NCBI GenBank assembly: GCA_964606065.1
Contig: CAZSEX010000003.1
Span: forward strand, 50,726-114,725
Length of the DNA stretch: 64,000 nt
DNA from: JAFGHJ01 sp964606065
GTDB lineage: Bacteria > Hydrothermota > UBA3072
Direction of reading: 5' to 3'
A program made the translations under genes and the position numbers. This document shows, in pieces, positions 9,021 to 17,892 of this stretch (position 1 is the first letter of the stretch; every line of letters starts with the position of its first letter). The notes under the pieces are model-generated. The model had not been told where the DNA came from. It searched no databases and worked only from the letters and a program-made list of their open reading frames with translations.

Positions 9021-10085
9021 ATGGACAAAGAATTAAAAAAATTTTTTCGCGATCTGGTAGAAGCCCCAAGCCCTTCCGGTTTTGAAGAACCTGCCCAAGA
9101 GGTGTATAGGCAATTCGTAAAAAAACATTCCGATGAAGTAAAAACGGATGTCCATGGTAATGTCATTGCCTTTCGTAAAGGAAACGGAAAGTTAAAAATG
9201 ATGATTTCCGGACACGCTGACGAAGTGGGATTTATGGTCAATTTTATCGACAATGATGGATTCATATACTTTCGACCTATAGGCGGCATTGATCCCTCTC
9301 TTTTACCGGGACTTAAGGTAGATATATATACAAAAAACGGTAAAATAAGAGGAGTTATCGGCAAAAAAGCCATTCACATGATGGAAAAAGAAGAAAAAGA
9401 AAAGACTCCACATATAAAGGATCTATGGGTTGATATCGGAGCAAGGGACAAAGAGCAGGCAAAAAGCATAGTTTCAATAGGGGATCCAATGACTTTCCAA
9501 TTAGGAATGGAAGAGCTGCAAAACGATCTCGTACTTACCAAAGCCACTGACAACAAAACTGGTGTTTTCGCCGCGGGAGCTCTCCTTAAATATTTAGAGA
9601 AAGAAAAAATCGCGGTAAATTTGTTCTGTGTTTCCTCCGTTCAGGAAGAAATTGGGCTTAGAGGTGCCATTACCAGCTCTTTCGGGATTGCTCCGGAATT
9701 GGGATTGGCTTTTGATGTAACAATCACAACCGATCACCCCACTACAGAAAAAAAGAAGTATGGCGATATTTCTCTTAACAGGGGTCCGGTAATCGCGAAA
9801 GGAGCCAATATCAATCCCGTTATTTTTAATATGTTGATTGAAACTGCGGAAAAAAATAAAATTGACTATCAAATCGAAGCGGCTCCAAGAGCAACCGGAA
9901 CAGACGCAAATGCTATACAACTCTCAAGGAGCGGCGTAGCTACAGCCTTAATCAGCTTTCCCAATCGCTATATGCATACCCCTATCGAAATTATTTCCCT
10001 AAAAGATGTAGAAAACGCCGTGAAGCTTACCGGAGAATTTATCAAAACTCTGAACGATAAAATAGACTTCACTCCGGGAATGTAA
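9021..10085 (+). CDS. M42 family metallo-aminopeptidase (endoglucanase M family)
   Basis: 354 residues, typical length. Metal and catalytic motifs of the family are visible in order: SGHADEVGF (His and Asp), ATDNKTG (bridging Asp; most homologues have DDR or DNR here), SVQEEIGLRGA (catalytic Glu pair), AFDVTITTDHP (Asp) and RYMHTPIE (His). The family forms large cytoplasmic tetrahedral complexes that trim N-terminal residues from peptides. It has its own promoter and a weak AGG before the ATG. It converges on the exchanger gene five bases downstream. Confidence 0.92.
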   Translation: MDKELKKFFRDLVEAPSPSGFEEPAQEVYRQFVKKHSDEVKTDVHGNVIAFRKGNGKLKMMISGHADEVGFMVNFIDNDGFIYFRPIGGIDPSLLPGLKVDIYTKNGKIRGVIGKKAIHMMEKEEKEKTPHIKDLWVDIGARDKEQAKSIVSIGDPMTFQLGMEELQNDLVLTKATDNKTGVFAAGALLKYLEKEKIAVNLFCVSSVQEEIGLRGAITSSFGIAPELGLAFDVTITTDHPTTEKKKYGDISLNRGPVIAKGANINPVIFNMLIETAEKNKIDYQIEAAPRATGTDANAIQLSRSGVATALISFPNRYMHTPIEIISLKDVENAVKLTGEFIKTLNDKIDFTPGM

Positions 10086-10090
10086 TTCTC

Positions 10091-11056
10091 TCACCTTCGT
10101 ATAATCACAAAGGCTATATAAAATATGTATAAAAGAAGGAGGATCCCTCCTTCTTTTTTAGATATTGTCCTTCTGGTGTAGGCAAACACAAGAAAAATGA
10201 CAGAAACTCCAAGCACGAACCATAAATCTTTAAATGCCACAGGAGGAAAATATAGAGGACGGATTGCTGCAGACAAACCAAGAACAAACAGGATGTTGAA
10301 GATATTGCTACCCACCACGTTACCTATAGCTATATCAGATTCTCCCTTCTTCATCGCGGCAAGAGATGTTGCCACTTCGGGCAGCGAGGTTCCAAGAGCT
10401 ATTACGGTAACACCGATGAGAATTTCAGAAACGCCAAGCCTCTTTGCTATAATTACCGCGTTATCAACAATAAGATTAGCCCCGAAAAGAACTCCTGCTG
10501 TACCGAATATTAACAGAACGCTCGCTTTAAATATTTCCCTTCCAGAATAATTAATCTTCGGAAGATCAGGATTCAAAAGAAACGATTCCCTATCCTTCTT
10601 AGCCATAGAATAAAGATAATAGATATAAACAAAAAGAAAAATAAGAAGTATTGTTCCGTCGAACCGGGAAAGATACGCCTCCTCTTTCCCAAACCAATCG
10701 TCACAAAGCATTAACAAGATTATTATAACAACTGCCAGACAAAAAGGCGTTTCCATTTTCAACGTCGATTCTCTGGCTTCAATGGTCCATATAAGTGCGC
10801 TAAGCCCGAGAATAAGACCCATATTCGCAATGTTGCTGCCGAGAACATTTCCGAAAGAAATCGAAGAATAGGATGAAATAGCAGCTTTAACCGATACAGC
10901 CGCCTCCGGCGCACTGGTTCCCAACGCCGCAACAGAAAGACCTATAAATAATGACGAAAGACCGAAAATCGCCGCCAGCTCTACAGCTCCGTCGATCATA
11001 TAATCCGCACCCTTTACCAGCAGAACAAACCCTATAAACAAAAGAAAATAATTCAT
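10091..11056 (-). CDS. Na+/Ca2+ (CaCA family) antiporter, YrbG-like
   Basis: 321 residues with about ten hydrophobic segments. Both inverted alpha repeats are complete: ALGTSAPEAAVSVKA followed by GNVLGSN near residues 46-76, and ALGTSLPEVATSLAA followed by GNVVGSNIFN near 220-250. The acidic residues of these repeats bind the exchanged cation. It sits in the inner membrane and probably expels Ca2+ in exchange for Na+; the ion is inferred from the family. Confidence 0.9.
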   Translation of the reverse strand: MNYFLLFIGFVLLVKGADYMIDGAVELAAIFGLSSLFIGLSVAALGTSAPEAAVSVKAAISSYSSISFGNVLGSNIANMGLILGLSALIWTIEARESTLKMETPFCLAVVIIILLMLCDDWFGKEEAYLSRFDGTILLIFLFVYIYYLYSMAKKDRESFLLNPDLPKINYSGREIFKASVLLIFGTAGVLFGANLIVDNAVIIAKRLGVSEILIGVTVIALGTSLPEVATSLAAMKKGESDIAIGNVVGSNIFNILFVLGLSAAIRPLYFPPVAFKDLWFVLGVSVIFLVFAYTRRTISKKEGGILLLLYIFYIAFVIIRR

Positions 11057-11118
11057 TTAAGCGAGAATACAAATTTATTCGGTTTTTGTCAATGGGACAA
11101 AAAACTCTTTATCAGCAC

Positions 11119-11146
11119 TTGACTTATAGCAAATCTTTATTATACT
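11119..11146 (+). promoter_or_regulatory. Sigma-70 promoter of the rpsU-cvpA-mutS2 cluster
   Basis: TTGACT, 16 bases, TATACT (5 of 6). It lies about 75 bases before the rpsU start. Confidence 0.75.
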
Positions 11147-11222
11147 TTTGTTGATATTATTAAAATAAAGTAAACAGGGAGGGAGGAATAAAAAAACAAA
11201 ACCTTGAGAGGAGGTGTTTTTT

Positions 11223-11402
11223 TTGCCAGGAGTAACAATTAAAGACGGAGAATCTTTCGAAAAAGCTTTTAAGCGATTCAAAAGATTATGCGAAAAAGAA
11301 AAAATAAGAAGCGAAATAAAAAAGCATCAGCACTATGAAAAACCAAGCGAAAAAAGACAGAGAAAACGTAAAGATTTTAGTAAAGGAAGGAAAAATAATT
11401 AG
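11223..11402 (+). CDS. rpsU: 30S ribosomal protein S21
   Basis: 59 residues from a TTG start: MPGVTIKDGESFEKAFKRF, then the basic tail typical of bS21. The Shine-Dalgarno AGGAGG (11209-11214) lies nine bases upstream of this TTG. A GTG at 11214 falls inside that Shine-Dalgarno and is rejected. It is the first gene after a clear promoter. Confidence 0.93.
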   Translation: MPGVTIKDGESFEKAFKRFKRLCEKEKIRSEIKKHQHYEKPSEKRQRKRKDFSKGRKNN

Positions 11403-11472
11403 ATACAAAGTTCTTCTCGCTATCCCCTGAACCGAGTTTCTTTTACAAAAAACTATTTTCAAATAAATTATA

Positions 11473-12024
11473 ATGAATTTATTTGATTTATGTTCTCTGA
11501 TAGTTATCATTGGTTTCTGTTTGTGGGGAATGATAAAGGGCTTCATCATCGAAATTTCTGAAATCGGGGGATTAATACTTTCTTTTATCCTGGCGCTTTA
11601 TTTCCCTTTGGGCTTAGATATTGGAGGAATTAAATATGTCGTAAGCTTTGTTGCTTACTTTTTTGCAATTAGTATTTTCTTTTCTATTCTTTCAAAAATT
11701 ATCCACAAAACCCCTCTTGCTTTCATCGATAGAATACTCGGAGCCGCCTTAGGCGCTCTCAAAGGACTAATTGCGATAATCATACTCTTCATCATCATAA
11801 GCCTTGTCCCTTTAAATGGGGCTAAAAGTAATTTGAAGGAAAGCTTTTTCTATAAAGCAGCCCTTATCGTAAGAATTCCTCTAAAAAGCTTTTTAAAAAG
11901 AAAAACAAACGACTGGAACAACTATAAAGAAAAAATACACCCTCTAAAAATACATACAAAAAGAGAAGAACATCTCACGGGCAAAAAAAACGTCGCTCAA
12001 TGGAACAGCTTTCAAGCAAAATAG
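11473..12024 (+). CDS. CvpA family membrane protein
   Basis: 183 residues. Four hydrophobic segments occupy residues 1-125, with the family pattern of a short N-terminal helix, GMIKGFIIEISE, and the IDRILGAALGALKGL segment. A polar basic tail follows. CvpA proteins are inner-membrane proteins named for colicin V production; their biochemical role is unsettled. The end overlaps the start of mutS2 by 25 bases, which suggests translational coupling. No clear Shine-Dalgarno lies before its ATG. Confidence 0.8.
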   Translation: MNLFDLCSLIVIIGFCLWGMIKGFIIEISEIGGLILSFILALYFPLGLDIGGIKYVVSFVAYFFAISIFFSILSKIIHKTPLAFIDRILGAALGALKGLIAIIILFIIISLVPLNGAKSNLKESFFYKAALIVRIPLKSFLKRKTNDWNNYKEKIHPLKIHTKREEHLTGKKNVAQWNSFQAK

Positions 12025-14117
12025 GATTAAATACACTATTGAAAAAAATTTCCGGGTATGCCGACTCAGAACCCGGGAAAAAAAGGGTTCTTGACCTAAC
12101 CCCATTAACCTCAAAGAACAAAAGACAACTCTCCTTCAAACGCCAAAGAGAAATAAAACAAATATTACATCTGCTTCCTTTCCTCACGATATTGAAAAAG
12201 GAAAAAGAAATCGAAAAAGGACAGATACTATCGGGCGAACAAATACTCTATTATAGAAAATTGTTAGATCTATCAAATGATGTTAAAAATATACTGACAG
12301 AAAACAAAACGTTGAAAGAAATAGCAAACAACTTGGATCCTCTTCTTTCTTTAAGAAATGAAATAATTGAATTTATAGACGAAAACGGCGCCATTATTCC
12401 ATCCTCGACTCCGGCATTAAAATCTCTCCACAGAGAAAAAACCTCTGTCGAAAATCAAATAGAAAAAAAGCTCTCCTTTTTTTTAAAAGAAAAAGAATAC
12501 TTACTTCAGGATAAAATTGTCACCACTCGATTGGGGAGAACCGTACTTCCTGTTAAATACGACAGGAAAGATGAAATAGAAGGAATAATTGTAGACTTTT
12601 CCAGAACCCAAAACACGGCTTTTATAGAACCGGGAGAAATAACAACTCTCAATAACAGAATTGCCGAGTTAGAAAACGATATAAACACAGAAAAGATAAG
12701 AATCCTTAAACTTCTTACAGGGAAAATTACCGAAAAGTTTTTCCATATCAAAAAAAACACCGACATACTCACAGAGATAGATTCTCTTAAAGCCAGAACG
12801 TTATATGCCGAAGACTTTAAATGTGTTATTCCGAATTTTTCAGAAACAAGTACCTTAAGAATAAAAGAATGTTATCACCCCCTCTTGCTGGAAGGAAAAG
12901 AAAATGTCGAACCCCTCGATTTAGAGATAGGAAAAAACGAAAGAATTCTACTTATAAGCGGACCGAATGCGGGAGGCAAAACAGTCCTTCTGAAGAATCT
13001 GGGACTTAATGTCTTATCTTCATTGGCCAGCATCCCTATTCCGGCAAAAGAAGGCAGCGAAATTGGTTTTTTTACAAATATTTCGGGAATAATAGAAGAT
13101 GAACAATCTATAGAAAAAAACCTTTCCTCCTTTTCTTCATATATAGTACGACTTAAACAAATCCTGAACAACGCCAACGAAAACAGTCTGATACTCCTTG
13201 ACGAACTGGGAGGAAATACCGACCCCAGCGAGGGCAGCGCCTTATCAATCGCGATCCTTAACGCTTTAAAGGAAAAAGGAAGTCTCGTTATCGCCACAAC
13301 TCACCTAAGCCCTCTCAAATTTTATGTCGAAGAACAGAACGGAATGATCAACGGCTCCATGGAATACGAAAATGGACCAACATATCACCTCCAAATAGGA
13401 ATCCCGGGGGGTTCGAGAGCCATAGCAATTGCCGAAAAATATGGATTGCCAGAGGAAATAATCGGCGAGGCAAAAAATTTCATAGACTCAGAAATCCTGA
13501 ACGCAGAAAAACTGATAGAAGAGCTTTCCGCAAGAAACAGAAACTTACGCGAAAAGGAAAAAGGAATCACACAAACAAAAGAACGCCTCTCAGCCCTTAA
13601 AAAAGAATATGAAAAATTAATGGAAAATGCCAATAAAGAAAAAACAAAAATAATAAAGGAAGCAGAAGAAAAGGCAAACCTTATTGTAGCGGAATCACGC
13701 TCGAAAGTAGAAAGAACAATAAAAAACATAAAAGAAACAAAAGCCTCCAAAGAATCAATCAAAAAATACAAAAAAACCTTCTCGGATATACCGCAAAAAG
13801 AAAAGAAAATAAAAAAAGAAACCATTACGCCCTCCGACAAACACCTCGAAATCAAATATGACATAGACATGGAAATCCCTTTCGAACTTTCCGTAAGAGG
13901 AATGACAAAGGAAAAAGCATGGGAAACAGCGGATAAATTCCTTGACAAAGCGATAATCGCCGGATATAATTCGGTGAGAATAGTCCACGGAACAGGAAGC
14001 TTTATATTAAGAAACATGCTTCACAGAAAATTAAAAAAGGATAAAAGAGTAAAAAGAATAGACACTCCACCCCATTACGAAGGAGGAGAAGGCGTAACAG
14101 TAGCCTTTTTAAAATAG
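12000..14117 (+). CDS. mutS2: MutS2 (Smr-domain ATPase/endonuclease)
   Basis: 705 residues, somewhat shorter than the usual 780. A MutS-like core with Walker A GPNAGGKTVLLK near residue 320, Walker B LLDELGGNTDPSEGS near 400 and ATTHLSPLK near 435 is followed by a coiled coil (about 500-610) and a C-terminal Smr domain (about 628-705) with SVRGMT and HGTGSFILR. MutS2 proteins act on branched DNA or on collided ribosomes; they are not mismatch repair factors. It lies between cvpA and a small membrane gene that starts two bases after its stop. Confidence 0.94.
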   Translation: MEQLSSKIGLNTLLKKISGYADSEPGKKRVLDLTPLTSKNKRQLSFKRQREIKQILHLLPFLTILKKEKEIEKGQILSGEQILYYRKLLDLSNDVKNILTENKTLKEIANNLDPLLSLRNEIIEFIDENGAIIPSSTPALKSLHREKTSVENQIEKKLSFFLKEKEYLLQDKIVTTRLGRTVLPVKYDRKDEIEGIIVDFSRTQNTAFIEPGEITTLNNRIAELENDINTEKIRILKLLTGKITEKFFHIKKNTDILTEIDSLKARTLYAEDFKCVIPNFSETSTLRIKECYHPLLLEGKENVEPLDLEIGKNERILLISGPNAGGKTVLLKNLGLNVLSSLASIPIPAKEGSEIGFFTNISGIIEDEQSIEKNLSSFSSYIVRLKQILNNANENSLILLDELGGNTDPSEGSALSIAILNALKEKGSLVIATTHLSPLKFYVEEQNGMINGSMEYENGPTYHLQIGIPGGSRAIAIAEKYGLPEEIIGEAKNFIDSEILNAEKLIEELSARNRNLREKEKGITQTKERLSALKKEYEKLMENANKEKTKIIKEAEEKANLIVAESRSKVERTIKNIKETKASKESIKKYKKTFSDIPQKEKKIKKETITPSDKHLEIKYDIDMEIPFELSVRGMTKEKAWETADKFLDKAIIAGYNSVRIVHGTGSFILRNMLHRKLKKDKRVKRIDTPPHYEGGEGVTVAFLK

Positions 14118-14118
14118 A

Positions 14119-14514
14119 ATGTTTTATTTTCTTTTAATTTTTTCAAAATCCGCGACAACCGCAATGCTTTTAACAACAATTTTCCCGGGCGGAGGACAAT
14201 TCTATACGGAAAGATACGCCAAAGGCATAATAATCGGAGGAACCCAATCCTATCTTATATACAAAGGAATCCAAACACAACTAAGACTGAATGAAATCGA
14301 AAAAAATTTAAGCGGCGCTACACCCGAAATGATAGAAAATAAAGAAACCCTTCTCCACCAGAGAAGAATAATCACCTGGTGGATGGCGTTAGTCTGGACA
14401 ATCGGAATCCTGGACGCTTACGTAGACGCCCAGCTTTACAACTTCGAGAGCAATCTTTCTTTAGACCGAAACGGAGCCCTCAAAACAGAACTTTCTTTTA
14501 AAATAAGATATTAA
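14119..14514 (+). CDS. Small membrane protein, DUF5683-like
   Basis: 131 residues. An N-terminal hydrophobic stretch is followed by a TTIFPGGGQFYTERYAKG segment, which resembles the 'PGLGQ.Y.....KG' signature of DUF5683 membrane proteins. A second hydrophobic segment lies near residues 87-107. The function is unknown. It starts two bases after mutS2, and its stop overlaps the rsmG ATG by a single base (TAATG), so the three genes are probably one transcript. Confidence 0.6.
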   Translation: MFYFLLIFSKSATTAMLLTTIFPGGGQFYTERYAKGIIIGGTQSYLIYKGIQTQLRLNEIEKNLSGATPEMIENKETLLHQRRIITWWMALVWTIGILDAYVDAQLYNFESNLSLDRNGALKTELSFKIRY

Positions 14515-15083
14515 TGTTTCACGTGAAACATTTTCTTGAAAAAACCCTGAAAGAACTGAATATCGAAACAGACGATAAAAAAACAGAAAAGTGTTTGCTT
14601 TACCTCGAAGAACTTCTGAAGTGGAACAAAAAAATAAATTTGATCTCGAGAAAACTAAAAAGGGAAGAAGTCTTCAAAAAACTGTTCTTGCCCTCTCTTC
14701 TCCCCTACAAAATAATCAATAAGGGAGAAAAAATCCTTGATTTCGGAGCAGGCGGCGGAATCTCCAGCGTTCCCTTAAAAATCTTCAAGCCGAACATGTA
14801 CCTTCATCTTTTAGAGTCAAAACAAAAAAACGCCGTATTTCTTGAACACATCAGCTTTTTGTTAAACTTGGATCTTAAAATAATAAACAAATTTGTGCAA
14901 ACAAAAGAAGAAATGGAAGAAAGATACGACTGGATCTTTGCGCGAGCAGTAAACCCCGAACAAATACCGTCAGGATTAGCCAATAAAATACTGTACCACG
15001 GAGAATACACCGGAAACAAATTTATCTGCGAAAAAAAGTTAGTTTTCAGGGAACATTCTGTTTCTGTTTTAACAACCTTATAA
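14514..15083 (+). CDS. rsmG: 16S rRNA (guanine527-N7)-methyltransferase RsmG
   Basis: 189 residues. It begins MFHVKH, common in RsmG proteins whose start codons are encoded by a parS site, and carries WNKKINLIS near residue 40 and the SAM-binding loop ILDFGAGGGISSVPLK near 72. This loop differs slightly from the usual DiGSGaGfPGipL. It methylates G527 of 16S rRNA. The C-terminus is short by family standards but not obviously broken. It converges with the ROK kinase gene. Confidence 0.88.
   Translation: MFHVKHFLEKTLKELNIETDDKKTEKCLLYLEELLKWNKKINLISRKLKREEVFKKLFLPSLLPYKIINKGEKILDFGAGGGISSVPLKIFKPNMYLHLLESKQKNAVFLEHISFLLNLDLKIINKFVQTKEEMEERYDWIFARAVNPEQIPSGLANKILYHGEYTGNKFICEKKLVFREHSVSVLTTL
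14515..14530. promoter_or_regulatory. Perfect parS centromere site inside the rsmG start
   Basis: The 16-base palindrome TGTTTCACGTGAAACA matches the ParB/Spo0J site consensus TGTTNCACGTGNAACA exactly. It begins one base after the A of the rsmG ATG and encodes residues 1-6. ParB would load here for origin segregation. dnaA is about 14.6 kb away, a normal distance. parA and parB are not in the window. Confidence 0.9.
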
Positions 15084-15091
15084 ATCTATAG

Positions 15092-15994
15092 CTACCGTTT
15101 CTGTTTTTTGTACTCTATTTCAGCCAGGGCAATTGCTCCGAGCACACCAGAGTCGTCGCCAAGTTTAGGCAGAACAATATAGTCCTCTATGTTGTCCGTA
15201 ATTTCAGGAGCCTGAATATAATTGTTGAGCAAAACTTTTACTCTTTCGTGTATTAGCGGCAGCATCTGTTTTTGCTTCATAACTCCACCGCCAAGAATAA
15301 TTTTCTGAGGCGACAGAGTACATATATAATTTATTGTCGCCAGAGAAATATATTTCGCCTCCAGATCCCAGGCAGGGTGATCTTTGCCTAATTTTTCCCC
15401 CGCTTTGCCCCAACGATCGGCTACCGCTGAACCTGAAGCCAATCCTTCGAAACAATCCTTATGAAAAGAGCATTTCCCTTCATAAGGGTCCTCTTTTTTG
15501 TTATGGGGTATAAAGATGTGTCCCATTTCAGGGTGCAATAAACCGTGCAAAAAATCTCCGTTGATTATTCCCCCTCCTCCAATACCAGTACCGATCGTAA
15601 TATAGATAAAATCGGATGAGTTTCGCGCCGCGCCCCATTTGTATTCTCCCAGAGCCGCCGCGTTTACATCTGTATCAAAGCCAACGGGAATATCAAAAGC
15701 CTTCTTTATTTTGCCGTAGAAATTTGTGTTTTGCCATTTGGTTTTTGGGGTAGATGTTATGTATCCGTAGGTGAAAGACTTTTTATTCAGGTCAATCGGA
15801 CCGAAAGAGCCGATCCCTATCGCCGATAATTTCTCCTCTTTGTCCCGATCCTTAAAATATTCAATTATCCTGCCGATAGTTTCGGTGGGGGTTGTGGTTA
15901 CAAAACGAACTTTCTCCCGTAAGTCCTCCGGTTCTGTACCAACCGCGCAGACAATTTTTGTTCCACCTGCTTCTATTCCGCCGAATAAACTTAT
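15092..15994 (-). CDS. ROK family sugar kinase, fructokinase type, with an apparent AUA start
   Basis: About 300 residues. The frame is unbroken from a TAA at 15998-16000 down to 15092 and contains no ATG, GTG or TTG before 15550, where most of the ATP-binding half is already past. A good Shine-Dalgarno (AAAGGAG) lies six bases before ATA 15994-15992, which opens (M)SLFGGIEAGGTK, the normal N-terminus of ROK fructokinases. Other motifs are GIGSFGPID, FDTDVNAAALGE, TIGTGIGGGG and the zinc-site element KCSFHKDCFEGL. The likely reaction is ATP plus fructose (or a related hexose) to the 6-phosphate. It follows the lipoprotein gene by 20 bases. Confidence 0.82.
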   Translation of the reverse strand: MSLFGGIEAGGTKIVCAVGTEPEDLREKVRFVTTTPTETIGRIIEYFKDRDKEEKLSAIGIGSFGPIDLNKKSFTYGYITSTPKTKWQNTNFYGKIKKAFDIPVGFDTDVNAAALGEYKWGAARNSSDFIYITIGTGIGGGGIINGDFLHGLLHPEMGHIFIPHNKKEDPYEGKCSFHKDCFEGLASGSAVADRWGKAGEKLGKDHPAWDLEAKYISLATINYICTLSPQKIILGGGVMKQKQMLPLIHERVKVLLNNYIQAPEITDNIEDYIVLPKLGDDSGVLGAIALAEIEYKKQKR

Positions 15995-16014
15995 GCGTTA
16001 CTCCTTTTCTTTCA

Positions 16015-16875
16015 TTACCTCTTATCAAAAATTACTTCCCTCTGCATATTCAATACCTGTCCGAGCGGCCTCTCCAAAAAGCTCATCTCCATAATCACAT
16101 CCTCATTAACAACAGCATATTCAACCTGGTGATCATCCAGAGAAACCCAAAAGCTACCCCAACAACAGGACCTGCCTTTTACGCTCAAAGCTTCAGTTTT
16201 CGATTCAACCGGATTTGAAAGAGATTTAAATTCCAGCAAAGCGCACATCTCATCTTTTTTTCTGGCTATAGCAGTCCATTTTAATTTCAAATTCTTCGTT
16301 TTCAAAAGCGCAAAATTTTGAGCTTTCACCTCCTTTTGTTCTAATTCCGCGGCAAAATAAGCCCTGTTATACTCAATATCATCGATACCAACATATGCTA
16401 CCTCTATCCACGGAGCATCCCAGATGAGTGCCTTCATAAAAACTCTGTCTTCTTCGGGAAAATCTCTATAAAATTCTTCAGTTAGAATTGTGTCTGAAAG
16501 GGAATAAGAAAACTTTTCCATGTAAGCCAGCGGTTTCCCTTTCGGAAACGCTCTTGATGTATCTTTAGTCGAAAACATTCTAACATCACTCCACTCACAA
16601 AGAACTTCTCCGTTTTCTACCGAACGAGTAAATATTCCCGTTATCTGCGTACTGTTTACGATATTCCCTTCCATATCTCGATTATAAAAAGTGGAGGTAA
16701 TCCGGTATCGTTGAGGGGTTGTTTCGTCAAACTTTAGCTTTCCCTGCTTCTCAAAATATTCACTCACATTTTTCGGTTTTCCCGTCTCTTTACGACAACA
16801 AAAAAGACTGCTCGCCAAAAGAATTAACAACAATATAATTTTGGTAATTGAGCAAACGCTTTTTTTCACAATCAT
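16015..16875 (-). CDS. Lipoprotein of unknown function
   Basis: 286 residues. A basic start (MIVKKSVCSITK), a hydrophobic run and a lipobox-like SSLFC near residue 26 mark a lipoprotein signal peptide. The rest is hydrophilic and beta-rich in appearance, and no family is recognised. The Shine-Dalgarno AAGGAGG before the ATG is strong. It is the first gene of a two-gene operon with the ROK kinase, so a link to sugar handling is possible but unproven. Confidence 0.75.
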   Translation of the reverse strand: MIVKKSVCSITKIILLLILLASSLFCCRKETGKPKNVSEYFEKQGKLKFDETTPQRYRITSTFYNRDMEGNIVNSTQITGIFTRSVENGEVLCEWSDVRMFSTKDTSRAFPKGKPLAYMEKFSYSLSDTILTEEFYRDFPEEDRVFMKALIWDAPWIEVAYVGIDDIEYNRAYFAAELEQKEVKAQNFALLKTKNLKLKWTAIARKKDEMCALLEFKSLSNPVESKTEALSVKGRSCCWGSFWVSLDDHQVEYAVVNEDVIMEMSFLERPLGQVLNMQREVIFDKR

Positions 16876-16905
16876 TTTATCCTCCTTACATTCTGGTACT
16901 CACTA

Positions 16906-16934
16906 ATTTTAACAGAAAACACCTATTCTGTCAA
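16906..16934 (-). promoter_or_regulatory. Likely promoter of the lipoprotein-ROK operon
   Basis: On the minus strand TTGACA is followed after 17 bases by TAAAAT (5 of 6). Confidence 0.6.
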
Positions 16935-16955
16935 GGACTTTTAATTTTTGAGGCC

Positions 16956-16983
16956 TTGACAATTAAAGGTGTTAGTCTATATC
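16956..16983 (+). promoter_or_regulatory. Possible promoter of cysE
   Basis: TTGACA, 16 bases, TATATC (4 of 6). It lies 22 bases before the cysE ATG, with GGAGG between. Confidence 0.5.
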
Positions 16984-17004
16984 TTATTAATCGGAGGTTG
17001 CGGT

Positions 17005-17892
17005 ATGAATTTAAAAAAACTGGCGGAGCGACTGCGTATATCTTACGAAAAAGACATGGGGTTTTTTGTTACAGACATAAAACAAAAGTTTTCTTCAAGA
17101 GAATACCCCTTCGAAGAAATAAATTTGATAAAACAGCTTCTTTTCCCGGCATACTGGAATTGCGGAGAAATTACGCAAAAAGAAAACAGTGCAAAATTAA
17201 TCGCAAAAATCGAAGATTTGGGGAAGCTTTTCATTGACGGAATAGATCCATACATTAGAGACAAAAACAAAAAAGAAAAAATAGTGAGCAGGGTTCTGGA
17301 AAACCTGGGGAAAGTAAGAGAAAAACTAAAAAAAGATGTCGAAGCAGCATATATAGGAGATCCAGCTGCAAAAAGCTACACCGAGATAATCCGTTCTTAT
17401 CCGGGATTTCTTGCAATTGAAATCCACAGGGTCTCCCATCTTCTTTACATATATGGAGCAAAAGGATACTCCAGAGAAATTTCCGAGGTCGTCCATTCTG
17501 AAACAGGAATAGATATTCATCCTGGAGCAAAAATAGGTAAATACTTTTTTATAGATCATGGTACCGGAGTGGTAATTGGAGAAACATCTGATATCGGAGA
17601 TTGGGTCAGAATTTATCAGGATGTAACTCTTGGAGTTCTGCATTTCGAAAAAGAAAAAGAAGGAGATATCAAAAAAGATTATAAAAGACATCCCGACATA
17701 GGCAACCATGTCGTAATCGGAGCTGGAGCCAAAATTTTGGGTCCGGTAAAAATCGGAAACCATGTCAATATAGGCGCCAATTCATGGATAACAGAAAATA
17801 TCCCTGATTACACTTCCGTCTTTGTTGCCGAGCATCCTCGGCTGGAAAAAAGAAAAAGAAATATCCGGGACAAAGAAAAATGGAAGGCATAG
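17005..17892 (+). CDS. cysE: Serine O-acetyltransferase
   Basis: 295 residues from ATG 17005, preceded by GGAGG. An upstream in-frame start at 16969 overlaps the promoter and is rejected. The C-terminal half is a left-handed beta-helix of hexapeptide repeats: DIHPGAKIGKYFFIDHGTGVVIGETSDIGD, split here by family motifs, then NHVVIGAGAKILGPV and IGANSWIT. HGTGVVIGET is the active-site region of serine acetyltransferases. It makes O-acetylserine from serine and acetyl-CoA, the first step to cysteine. No cysK is adjacent. Its end overlaps the next gene by 13 bases. Confidence 0.92.
   Translation: MNLKKLAERLRISYEKDMGFFVTDIKQKFSSREYPFEEINLIKQLLFPAYWNCGEITQKENSAKLIAKIEDLGKLFIDGIDPYIRDKNKKEKIVSRVLENLGKVREKLKKDVEAAYIGDPAAKSYTEIIRSYPGFLAIEIHRVSHLLYIYGAKGYSREISEVVHSETGIDIHPGAKIGKYFFIDHGTGVVIGETSDIGDWVRIYQDVTLGVLHFEKEKEGDIKKDYKRHPDIGNHVVIGAGAKILGPVKIGNHVNIGANSWITENIPDYTSVFVAEHPRLEKRKRNIRDKEKWKA

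Noticed and set aside
15092..15550. The ROK kinase as a truncated 152-residue gene starting at TTG 15550
   Set aside because: The frame continues upstream without a stop to 15994 and encodes the ROK N-terminal half; the TTG is an internal leucine.
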